Positions 15,122 through 21,983 of a stretch of 21,983 bases of DNA are shown piece after piece. Source of the stretch: Puniceicoccales bacterium (GTDB lineage: Bacteria > Verrucomicrobiota > Verrucomicrobiia > Opitutales > UBA9783); NCBI GenBank assembly GCA_031260015.1, contig JAIRKR010000037.1, positions 1 through 21,983 on the forward strand, read 5' to 3'. A program made the position numbers and the translations under genes. The notes beneath the pieces were generated by a model. The model was not told the DNA's origin. It saw nothing but the letters and a program-made list of their open reading frames with translations, and did no database searches. Numbering within the stretch: position 1 is the first letter of the stretch; every line of letters starts with the position of its first letter.

Positions 15122-16333
15122 ATGTTGGTCAAATTATACTACGGATGGATTCTATTGGTTATTGTTACCTTCATGGAAGCTTTAAGCGCCTTTGGAAGAA
15201 CTTCCGCTTTTAGTCCATTCCTAGAACAACTTGGAAAAGATTTACACGTCTCTCAAAATACCATCAGCGCCTCCTATACGCTGGCCAATTTAACAGCCGG
15301 GTTACTATTACCTTGCATAGGCAAATTATTCGACGGACTACCGGGATACCTGTTCAGCAGCCTTCTGGTAATTGCTTTTGGAATGTCATTTATCATTCTC
15401 GGCCATTGCAGGGAAATCTCAATTCTTTTAGGTGTCTCTTGTCCTTTGATGTTGTGGATGGGATTTTCGAGCATACGTACCTGCATCCGTGGGTTTGAAG
15501 TTTTAGATCGTTCCATGGTTGCCATTTGGTTTGATAAACAACGCAAGTGGGCTACCTCGCTGGCTTGCTTAATCCTAGCGGTTATTGCCTCTGCAATTCC
15601 TTGGATTGTTTACAAACTTAACCAACGCTACACTTGGCAGGCATTGTGGATGCTTCAGGGTAGCTACTTCATTCTTATCCTGTTACCCTTTTGCCTTTTC
15701 ATAAAGAAAAAACATGCCCCTATTCGCAAGCAGCCCCCTCGCCTTTCTCGCCTTTTAAAGGATAGGGACTTTAACTTTTTAAAAACGTATGCATTCTGGA
15801 TTTTTACGGCCATCTTGTTTTTACAAGCTCTGCAAAACACAGGTTTAGCCTTCCATCTGGTCCCCATTTGCAAAGAATTAAAAGTCAATCCCGAAAGTAT
15901 TTTGAAAAGTATTATGGGAATTTCTGTCTTGAGCATTATTATAAGTTTCATAGCGAGCGACTTTTTCGATAAATGGGGGCCAAAACAATTATTCGCATGC
16001 TTCTGTCTCAGCAATCTATTGTGGGGTGTTTCCGTATTATTCTTGTCTTGCAAATTATCTCAGTACGCATTCATCGTAGGTTGCGGCTTTTCTTGGGGGA
16101 TGAATCACTCGCTCATGTACATGACGTGGCCCTACGTCTTTGGAACACAAAATATCGGTACCATCAACGGTTTTGTCAGTGCCTTTGTTTGCCTAGGAAG
16201 TTCTTTAGGGCCTTTATTTTTCAGCTGCTTGAAATCTCTTTATTCCTACCAATGCGTATTTTATTTCCTGTGCATCGCAACGAGTTTAGCGTTGATTGGG
16301 CTAAAACGTGTCACCGTTGAACGATACATTTAA
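15122..16333 (+). CDS. MFS transporter 3
   Basis: From ATG 15122 the protein is 403 aa (MLVKLYYGWILLV), which gives the 'YGW' start common in monocarboxylate-type MFS carriers. An upstream TTG at 15044 would add 26 residues that do not look like MFS and is less likely. About 12 hydrophobic segments are visible, with a degenerate loop motif 'GKLFDGLPGY' after helix 2 and 'FFDKWGPKQLF' in the second half. A charged loop (KKKHAPIRKQPPRLSRLLKD) separates the two six-helix halves. It is distantly similar to MFS carrier 2. The substrate is unknown. It is convergent with MFS carrier 4, with 83 nt between the stops. Confidence 0.85.
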   Translation: MLVKLYYGWILLVIVTFMEALSAFGRTSAFSPFLEQLGKDLHVSQNTISASYTLANLTAGLLLPCIGKLFDGLPGYLFSSLLVIAFGMSFIILGHCREISILLGVSCPLMLWMGFSSIRTCIRGFEVLDRSMVAIWFDKQRKWATSLACLILAVIASAIPWIVYKLNQRYTWQALWMLQGSYFILILLPFCLFIKKKHAPIRKQPPRLSRLLKDRDFNFLKTYAFWIFTAILFLQALQNTGLAFHLVPICKELKVNPESILKSIMGISVLSIIISFIASDFFDKWGPKQLFACFCLSNLLWGVSVLFLSCKLSQYAFIVGCGFSWGMNHSLMYMTWPYVFGTQNIGTINGFVSAFVCLGSSLGPLFFSCLKSLYSYQCVFYFLCIATSLALIGLKRVTVERYI

Positions 16334-16395
16334 AATGAATGACGTTCGCACTAATGCAGTGGAATCATGGGTGACAACCTAAAAGGCCTTACAAA

Positions 16396-16430
16396 CAACG
16401 AAGGATAATCGCGTTGCTAAGTATTTTTTT
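16396..16430 (+). terminator. Possible weak terminator after MFS transporter 3
   Basis: CAACG (16396-16400) and CGTTG (16412-16416) form a 5-bp stem around an 11-nt loop. A run of seven T (16424-16430) follows eight bases later, overlapping the 3' end of the opposing gene. The stem is short. Confidence 0.25.
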
Positions 16431-17706
16431 GTTTGCCTGAGGCCTGGGTAGTAGATTTTCCGGCATGCTTTCTATATTTAATGTGTGCAAAGATGCGCGA
16501 AATGGTTAGGGCTGCACCTGCTGGAAGAGAAGTAAATGCTTTTTGATGCTGTACCGGTAATCCAACGCGCTGGTGTGTGCGGTAAAATACAAAGCATCCC
16601 AGCACAATAAGAATCAACATAAATAGAACGTAAAACCCTTGCGGGCCCAACAAATGCATAAAGCCAGCTCCCAAGAAAGGGCCGACGCTAGCTCCCACGC
16701 TGTACGCAACCATGAGTCCTCCCGTGGTCGACAAAAGATCGTTGGGTTGCACCAAATCGCACGTTAAATTGAGGCTAACCGGATAAATGGTAAACGTGAG
16801 TCCTCCCCACAGAAGTGTTAATAGCAGAAAAAGATTGCGACAGTCCAATTGATGCGCGATGAGCGCAAGCAGGGTGCATGCTAAGCAGGCAACAACAAGG
16901 GTCATCAAGACACATCTACGTTCGTAGTAATCCGCCAGTTTACCGATGGGGTACTGCAACAACATACCACCGACAATAACCATCGTCATAAAGGTTGAAA
17001 TTTCATTTAAAGAGTGTTGCCAGGATTTTAATGCGTCGGGATACATGCCGTAAATACATCCCAGTAACACGCCTGAACAAAGGCCTCCAAAGGTCCCTGA
17101 AGGTGAAATTTCAAAGACTTTTTTAAGGCCAAAAATAGCATAGTGGGCACAAGCAGGCGCAGTTGTCTTGGTCATGCTGACGGGAATGACGCAGAGTGAG
17201 GTACAGAAAGCGACGATACAGAAGGCCATCAGCGTGTGTATTTCTATAAAGCGCAAAAGGTATTGTCCAAACGATTGGGAGGCGTACATCGTGATCATGT
17301 AGATGGCAAGCATACGGCCTCGCAAATTTCCTGTACTATCGGAGTGTAGAAACCAATTTTGCGTTACCAAACATAGGCCCGCTAAACCTACACCGTACGT
17401 AAAGCGCCACAGAAGCCACAAAAACGGATTGAACCAAAATACGTGCAAGAGGGTAGATAAGGTCGCCAAAGCCGCAAACGTTGTGTGCGCCCTAATAAAT
17501 CCAACCCGAATAATGAATTTTTCCACGTGAATGGCACTTATAACGTAGCCTGCATAGTAAGTACACGTCAGACCGGCAGTCCAATAAACGGAGATGTTGC
17601 GATCGTGAAATACCAGCGTTAAAACGGTTAAAAGTAAGCTACTGCCCGTCATAAAAACAAAGTAGCTTAAAATGGGGGAAAAGAATAATCGGATAAATTG
17701 TAACAT
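16417..17706 (-). CDS. MFS transporter 4 (YcaD-like)
   Basis: From ATG 17706 the protein is 429 aa; the frame extends to a TTG at 17751 (444 aa). Twelve or so hydrophobic segments are visible. The pattern 'YYAGYVISAIHVEKFIIRVGFIRA', the 'WRFTYGVGLAGLCLVTQNWF' segment and 'GRMLAIYMITMYASQSFGQY' recall the YcaD branch of the MFS. A second-half loop motif 'IGKLADYYERRCV' is also present. The C-terminal 50 residues or so are polar and basic and reach into the cytoplasm. The substrate is unknown. The gene is divergent from secA. It seems unrelated in detail to carriers 1-3, so the four genes are not a simple tandem expansion. Confidence 0.85.
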   Translation of the reverse strand: MLQFIRLFFSPILSYFVFMTGSSLLLTVLTLVFHDRNISVYWTAGLTCTYYAGYVISAIHVEKFIIRVGFIRAHTTFAALATLSTLLHVFWFNPFLWLLWRFTYGVGLAGLCLVTQNWFLHSDSTGNLRGRMLAIYMITMYASQSFGQYLLRFIEIHTLMAFCIVAFCTSLCVIPVSMTKTTAPACAHYAIFGLKKVFEISPSGTFGGLCSGVLLGCIYGMYPDALKSWQHSLNEISTFMTMVIVGGMLLQYPIGKLADYYERRCVLMTLVVACLACTLLALIAHQLDCRNLFLLLTLLWGGLTFTIYPVSLNLTCDLVQPNDLLSTTGGLMVAYSVGASVGPFLGAGFMHLLGPQGFYVLFMLILIVLGCFVFYRTHQRVGLPVQHQKAFTSLPAGAALTISRIFAHIKYRKHAGKSTTQASGKQKNT

Positions 17707-17995
17707 AAGTTTTAGCTGCGAAAATCGCAATTTAAGCGGGAAAGTACGCAACGAATCCGTGGATGAATAAAAATTTTAAATCTTCCATTTTAACGCCCAT
17801 TATCCGCTAGAGTGTAAAAAGTAGGGGATTTTTTTACTTCCTAAAGCCATTTTGATGATCATAACCGACTTATGGATGTATATTACTATAGAATTTTTTC
17901 AAAACAAGTCGTTTTGCATACTTTTCAATTGTTGCCGCAGGTACGTGCATAAAATTCTTAAAAAAGATGGATTTTCCCCAAAATACTTGTAGATT
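17707..17995 (+). other. Divergent intergenic region between MFS transporter 4 and secA
   Basis: 289 nt, AT-rich, no gene. GTAAAAA (17814-17820) and TTTTTAC (17831-17837) form an inverted repeat with a 10-nt loop that could be an operator or a hairpin. On the minus strand, TTTACA (17813-17818) is followed by CTAGCGG, like two other promoters here, but no -10 sits at normal spacing. On the plus strand TAAAAT (17950-17955) could be a secA -10, without a good -35. Confidence 0.35.
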
Positions 17996-20944
17996 ATGTA
18001 TTTTAAATTAGAACGTATGTTAAATCAACTTTTTAAGCGTTTTGCGGGAAGGCATTATCGCAAGTTTTGGAAGGAATGCGATCCCATCGTAAAAAAGATT
18101 AATACGCTCGAAGAACAATATCAGCAATTATCGGAAGAAGTTTTAAAATCTGCCACAGAACAGTTTAAAGCACGTTATAAGAATGGGGAAAGCCTAGATC
18201 AATTATTGCCGGAAACCTTTGCAACCGTTAAGAATGCGGCGCGTCGACTGATGGGAAAAGAGACCACGGTGTGCGGTCACAGTTTAACGTGGAACATGAT
18301 ACATTACGATGTTCAACTCATCGGAGGCATTGCCCTGCATCGAGGTTATATTGCAGAAATGGCTACCGGTGAAGGTAAAACTTTGGTGGCTACGTTACCA
18401 CTTTACCTAAATGCCCTAACGGGGAAAAATTGCCAGCTGGTTACCGTCAACGATTACTTGGCTAAGCGTGATTCCGAATGGATGGGCATTTTATTCGAAT
18501 ACTTGGGAATCAGCGTAGGGTGCATTCAACACGACATGGCGCCTACGGAACGTGCGGAAGCGTACCAAAAAGACATCACCTACGGTACGGCATCCGAATT
18601 TGGTTTCGATTATCTCCGGGATAATGGTATGGCGTTTCGGGCCGAAGATCAAGTGCAGCGGAAACACTATTTCTGTATTGTTGACGAAGTGGATTCCATC
18701 CTCATCGATGAGGCGCGTACCCCTCTCATCATTTCTGGAATTTCCGACGAAGAATCCAGCGAAGAGGCTTTTTTAAAGTTAAAACCGGGCGTGCAGCGTT
18801 TGTTTCGTTTGCAAAATGACCTGTGTTCGGATTTGGTAGAAGAGGCCAAACCGAAATTGGAAACTTCGGACAAAGACCCTGATTTTGAATTGGCTTTGGA
18901 GAAGCTTTACCAAGTTAAGGCGGGAAGTCCCAAGAATCGACAATTGTTGCATTTGTTGGAAAGTGGGAAAATTCGAAGGGCGTTCGACAAATTTGAAACG
19001 CAAATGGCTGCCGATTTTAATCGCGATCGTGCTTATAAATTAAAGGAAAATTTGTATTATACGATTGATGAAAGGAATCAGCAGGCAGACTTGACCGAAA
19101 AAGGGCGTAATACGCTGCAGCCCAATGATCCCAATGCCTTTACGTTACCCGATTTGCCTGCCATTTTTAGTGAAATTGATGCCCATAAAGATACGACGGA
19201 TGTGCAAAAACAGGGATTACGGCAAGAGGCGGAAAATGTTTTTTCGAAGCGAAGTGAAGTCATTCACTGTTTAAGTCAATTGTTACGCGCTTATACGTTG
19301 TACGAAAAAGATGATCAATACGTTGTTATGGATGGCAAGGTGGTCATCATTGATGAGAATACGGGACGTGCCATGCCGGGACGTCGTTGGAGCGAAGGGT
19401 TGCATCAGGCCATTGAAGCCAAAGAGGGAGTTCACCTAGAAAAGGAGTCCAAAACCTACGCAACGATTACCTTGCAAAATTATTTTCGGATGTACGAAAA
19501 GTTGGCGGGAATGACCGGGACTGCCGAGACGGAAGCGCAAGAATTTTTCGATATTTACAAATTAAAAGTCATGTCGATACCGACGCATCGCCCGTGCATT
19601 CGTCACGACGACAATGATGTCATCTATAAGACGCGTCGTGCTAAATATCATGCTGCCCTTAAGGATATTGAGGAAGCTTACGGTAGGGGACAGCCCATAT
19701 TGGTGGGGACTGCTTCGGTGGAGGCTTCTGAAGTTTTGAGTAAAATGCTCAAACATTTGCACATTCCCCACAATGTCCTGAATGCCAAGTATCATCAGCA
19801 AGAGGCAGAAATTATTGAATACGCCGGACAACGCAATGCGGTTACCATTGCCACCAATATGGCTGGACGTGGTACGGATATCAAATTGGGAGAAGGGGTA
19901 AGTGCTTTGGGGGGATTGTTCGTTTTGGGGACAGAAAGGCACGAATCTAGACGTATCGACCGGCAGCTACGGGGGCGTTGCTCGCGTCAAGGGGATCCGG
20001 GACGTTCTAAATTCTTTGTTTCTCTGGAAGATGATTTAATGCGGTTATTTGCCAATGCGGGTCCCATTGGTGCATTTTTAGAAAAGTCGATGAGCGAGGA
20101 TGAGGAATTAACTCATCCGTTCTTGAATCGTTCCATTCAATCTGCGCAGAAGAAGGTGGAACAGCACAATTACGCCATCCGCAAACGTTTACTGCAGTAC
20201 GATGATGTCCTGAATCGTCAACGAGAGATTATTTATGGATTGCGCAACGAGGCACTTTCTGCCGAGCAACCTTTATCGCTCATTTGGGAACTGGTCGAAG
20301 ACGAAATTGATCACCGACTGGAGGTTTTTGAAGAAGAACCGATCAAGCGCACGGAAGTTTTACGCAATTTTCTCAGCTGGATCAATTTGCAATTTCCAAT
20401 TTTCCTAACCGAAGAGCTGTGCCTTGACAAAACGAAGGCGGTATTGCGGCAAAACATTATCGATATGCTGAAAAATAATTACGCCGCAAAGCAGGAAGTT
20501 GAGGGGGAAATCTCCTCCAGGCAATTGGAACGCTGGGTTTTGGTGAGCGCCATTGATAAAAATTGGCAAGATCAGTTGACGGAAATGGAAGATTTGCGCC
20601 AAAGCGTCAACTTACGTGGATACGGTCAAAAAGATCCGCTCATTGAATACAAAAACGAAGCGTATCACTATTTTGAATTGATGATTGCCAACATTCGACA
20701 GGCGATTTGCTTTCAATTGTTTCGGGCATCCACACGCGCTGAAAATTTGCAAAAAACGCTGCAAACCATCCATCGCAACATTCATTTGAGCAGCGCTCAA
20801 GATCCGGAAATACACAAGGAGGATGTGGATCTTCCGAAACCCATGAAGCGGGTATTACCCAAGGTTGGACGCAATGATCTTTGTCCGTGTGGCAGTGGTA
20901 AAAAGTTTAAAAAGTGTTGCGGTATGAATGCGGATGAAGGTTAA
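17996..20944 (+). CDS. secA: Preprotein translocase ATPase SecA
   Basis: A complete 982-aa SecA, the motor that pushes unfolded preproteins through SecYEG. Walker A (MATGEGKT) is near residues 120-127, 'VTVNDYLAKRD' follows, and Walker B (VDEVDSILIDEARTPL) is near residue 228. The second motor half has 'MTGTAETEAQEF', 'TNMAGRGTDIKLG' and 'GRCSRQGDPG'. The C-terminal zinc motif CPCGSGKKFKKCC closes the protein and binds SecB or ribosomes. Between about residues 260 and 400 there is an insert within the first nucleotide-binding half, longer than in E. coli (901 aa); similar inserts occur in chlamydial and verrucomicrobial SecA. Starts at ATG 17996 and ATG 18017 are both possible. ruvX follows 46 nt after the stop. 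Confidence 0.98.
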   Translation: MYFKLERMLNQLFKRFAGRHYRKFWKECDPIVKKINTLEEQYQQLSEEVLKSATEQFKARYKNGESLDQLLPETFATVKNAARRLMGKETTVCGHSLTWNMIHYDVQLIGGIALHRGYIAEMATGEGKTLVATLPLYLNALTGKNCQLVTVNDYLAKRDSEWMGILFEYLGISVGCIQHDMAPTERAEAYQKDITYGTASEFGFDYLRDNGMAFRAEDQVQRKHYFCIVDEVDSILIDEARTPLIISGISDEESSEEAFLKLKPGVQRLFRLQNDLCSDLVEEAKPKLETSDKDPDFELALEKLYQVKAGSPKNRQLLHLLESGKIRRAFDKFETQMAADFNRDRAYKLKENLYYTIDERNQQADLTEKGRNTLQPNDPNAFTLPDLPAIFSEIDAHKDTTDVQKQGLRQEAENVFSKRSEVIHCLSQLLRAYTLYEKDDQYVVMDGKVVIIDENTGRAMPGRRWSEGLHQAIEAKEGVHLEKESKTYATITLQNYFRMYEKLAGMTGTAETEAQEFFDIYKLKVMSIPTHRPCIRHDDNDVIYKTRRAKYHAALKDIEEAYGRGQPILVGTASVEASEVLSKMLKHLHIPHNVLNAKYHQQEAEIIEYAGQRNAVTIATNMAGRGTDIKLGEGVSALGGLFVLGTERHESRRIDRQLRGRCSRQGDPGRSKFFVSLEDDLMRLFANAGPIGAFLEKSMSEDEELTHPFLNRSIQSAQKKVEQHNYAIRKRLLQYDDVLNRQREIIYGLRNEALSAEQPLSLIWELVEDEIDHRLEVFEEEPIKRTEVLRNFLSWINLQFPIFLTEELCLDKTKAVLRQNIIDMLKNNYAAKQEVEGEISSRQLERWVLVSAIDKNWQDQLTEMEDLRQSVNLRGYGQKDPLIEYKNEAYHYFELMIANIRQAICFQLFRASTRAENLQKTLQTIHRNIHLSSAQDPEIHKEDVDLPKPMKRVLPKVGRNDLCPCGSGKKFKKCCGMNADEG

Positions 20945-20990
20945 TAACGAGGGCACGATGAGGTAAACTTAAAGATTTCAACTGTGCAGT

Positions 20991-21440
20991 ATGACCGATT
21001 TTATAGGTATTGACTACGGGTCCAAACGCATAGGACTGAGTTGGGGCACGTTGGATTTGGGTGTAGCGGTGCCCATTCAGGCTATCACGAACTATGCATC
21101 TTTGGATCAAGTACTTGTGCAGATAAGGCGTATTGTGGATGAAAAAGGATGCGATGCCTTTGTTATGGGCTTACCTTTACACATGAATGGGCAGGCGGGC
21201 AGGCGGGTCAAGGAAGTTGAACGATTTTCGGTGTTATTACGTCAGCATTTTAGCCTGCCCATCCATTTTGTCGACGAACGCCTTTCGACATACGCGGCTC
21301 AATGTCTCGTTGGTTCGAAAAAAGTATCGATCAAGAAAGAAAAACAACAAAAGCGTTCCGGTGTCGTCGACTCACGTGCAGCCAGCATCATTTTGCAGGA
21401 TTTTTTGGATTCAAAAAATAAGATGCAGTTTGGTACTTAA
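20991..21440 (+). CDS. ruvX: RuvX/YqgF-type RNase H-fold protein (putative Holliday junction resolvase or pre-16S rRNA nuclease)
   Basis: A 149-aa YqgF-family protein. The catalytic motifs are in order: GIDYGSKRIGLS near residue 5, VMGLPLHMNGQAG near residue 58, VDERLST near residue 94, and VDSRAASIILQDFL near the end, including the last acidic residue. The family processes the 5' end of 16S rRNA in E. coli and was first proposed as a Holliday junction resolvase. The length is normal. It lies downstream of secA on the same strand and may be cotranscribed. No strong Shine-Dalgarno site precedes the ATG. Confidence 0.93.
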   Translation: MTDFIGIDYGSKRIGLSWGTLDLGVAVPIQAITNYASLDQVLVQIRRIVDEKGCDAFVMGLPLHMNGQAGRRVKEVERFSVLLRQHFSLPIHFVDERLSTYAAQCLVGSKKVSIKKEKQQKRSGVVDSRAASIILQDFLDSKNKMQFGT

Positions 21441-21474
21441 ATAACCGGAATAATTTAAAAAAAATAATATTTAT

Positions 21475-21521
21475 GGACAAAACAACGGGCGTCCACATCG
21501 AAGAGGTCCGTTGTTTTGCCC
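21475..21521 (-). terminator. Strong hairpin, likely terminator of the translocator-like gene
   Basis: CAAAACAACGG (21478-21488) and CCGTTGTTTTG (21508-21518) form a perfect 11-bp stem around a 19-nt loop. On the minus-strand transcript it extends to 14 pairs with one G-U. A run of eight T follows on the minus strand after about 13 nt; the plus strand has no T tract. It lies between convergent ruvX and the translocator-like gene, so it mainly serves the minus strand, with an imperfect T-tract spacing. Confidence 0.5.
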
Positions 21522-21532
21522 GGCGTACTGAA

Positions 21533-21983
21533 CTAAGCGGTTCGAGGTATTTCGTCTACTATTGTCAATTGGGCATCAACCATGCGTAGCACTTCTTGAG
21601 CGGCCGTCTGTTCTGCATTTAAGAATAAGTCTAGAAATTCTTGTACAGACCTTGTCAGCGAATCGATTAGTTTTTGCAGGAAATCAATTTCGCTATCCAA
21701 TTTCTCTAATTCCATTCTTTTCACCTCCAACTCTTTGTTTTGTTCCGCAAGCTCAATCATATTGCAACCTTTCAGAATGTCCACTGTACCTTGCCCTATG
21801 GTACACAAAGCACCTGCAATTTGTCCACCTGTTTTGACTGCCTTTGCTACCCCAGTGCAACTAGTTGCTCCCCCTGCACCCACTGACATTAGGGATCCAA
21901 CAACTCCTAAGACCATCGAGGCGATACCTAAATTCCTGATGTGGTCTTTATATTTTTCTGCTAATTCTGGGTCGTTCAGGGCC
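21533..21983 (-). CDS. Putative T3SS translocator-like protein, C-terminal 149 residues; start lies right of the window
   Basis: The frame is open to the right edge (the visible part begins ALNDPELAEKYKDHIRN), so the ATG at 21916 is probably internal. A glycine-rich hydrophobic segment (LGIASMVLGVVGSLMSVGAG) is followed by a small-residue stretch with 'GQIAGALCTIGQGTVDILKG'. A long charged coiled coil comes next (ELAEQNKELEVKRMELEKLD), then another amphipathic helix to the end. A hydrophobic hairpin, 'G..DI.KG', then a coiled coil in which helix pairs run to the C-terminus is the pattern of pore-forming T3SS translocators (YopB/IpaB/SipB, SctE, or SctB). This is recognition by layout, not by a diagnostic motif. 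The other reading is an unrelated membrane coiled-coil protein. The stop is TAG, with a hairpin terminator 12 nt beyond. Confidence 0.6.
   Translation of the reverse strand, partial: ALNDPELAEKYKDHIRNLGIASMVLGVVGSLMSVGAGGATSCTGVAKAVKTGGQIAGALCTIGQGTVDILKGCNMIELAEQNKELEVKRMELEKLDSEIDFLQKLIDSLTRSVQEFLDLFLNAEQTAAQEVLRMVDAQLTIVDEIPRTA

Noticed and set aside
1..21983. tRNA, rRNA, CRISPR, insertion sequences, riboswitches, toxin-antitoxin or defence genes
   Set aside because: I read the gaps on both strands and saw no cloverleaf-like sequence, no regular repeats, no transposase, and no restriction or nuclease cluster.

Overview
The window is a compact, moderately AT-rich bacterial chromosome segment with about 15 protein genes on both strands. 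I see no tRNA, rRNA, CRISPR array, insertion sequence or phage gene. The core proteins (SecA with a long insert, RseP with an 'FSIGFGPKIFSW' region after HEFGH, AccD with 'VVPKSGYHF') look to me like the Planctomycetes-Verrucomicrobia-Chlamydiae group, most likely an Opitutae-like verrucomicrobium; this rests on remembered family patterns, not a search. Four MFS carriers in 22 kb, plus two loci whose proteins look like type III secretion (T3SS) translocon components, suggest a host-associated, perhaps intracellular, bacterium.

Layout. 1-608: tail of a 5'-3' exonuclease that ends with no polymerase domain after it. 742-1980 (-): MFS carrier 1, with a sigma70-type promoter. 2044-4982 (+): a peptide-type ABC importer reduced to a binding protein and one permease, preceded by an in-frame open stretch broken by one TAG. 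5181-8507 (+): rseP, a comF-type phosphoribosyltransferase and accD. 8589-9770 (-): an unrecognised protein with a possible signal peptide and a weak methyltransferase-like C-terminus. 9938-11158 (+): MFS carrier 2. 11185-13547 (-): a two-gene operon of unknown proteins; the 652-aa product has the layout of a T3SS needle-tip protein. 13566-14330 (+): a coiled-coil/zinc-ribbon protein. 14337-14963 (-): infC with a near-consensus promoter. 15122-16333 (+) and 16417-17706 (-): MFS carriers 3 and 4. 17996-21440 (+): secA and ruvX. 21533-21983 (-): the C-terminal part of a T3SS-translocator-like protein, running off the right edge.

How the genes fit together. The housekeeping genes (accD, secA, infC, rseP, ruvX, comF-like, exonuclease) cover fatty-acid synthesis, protein export, translation start, envelope proteolysis and DNA processing. 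They alternate with transporters and secretion-like genes that would suit uptake of host metabolites and delivery of proteins into a host cell. The most interesting parts are the 133-aa/652-aa operon, the truncated translocator-like gene, the AccD that has lost three of four zinc ligands, and the broken reading frame ahead of the ABC binding protein.
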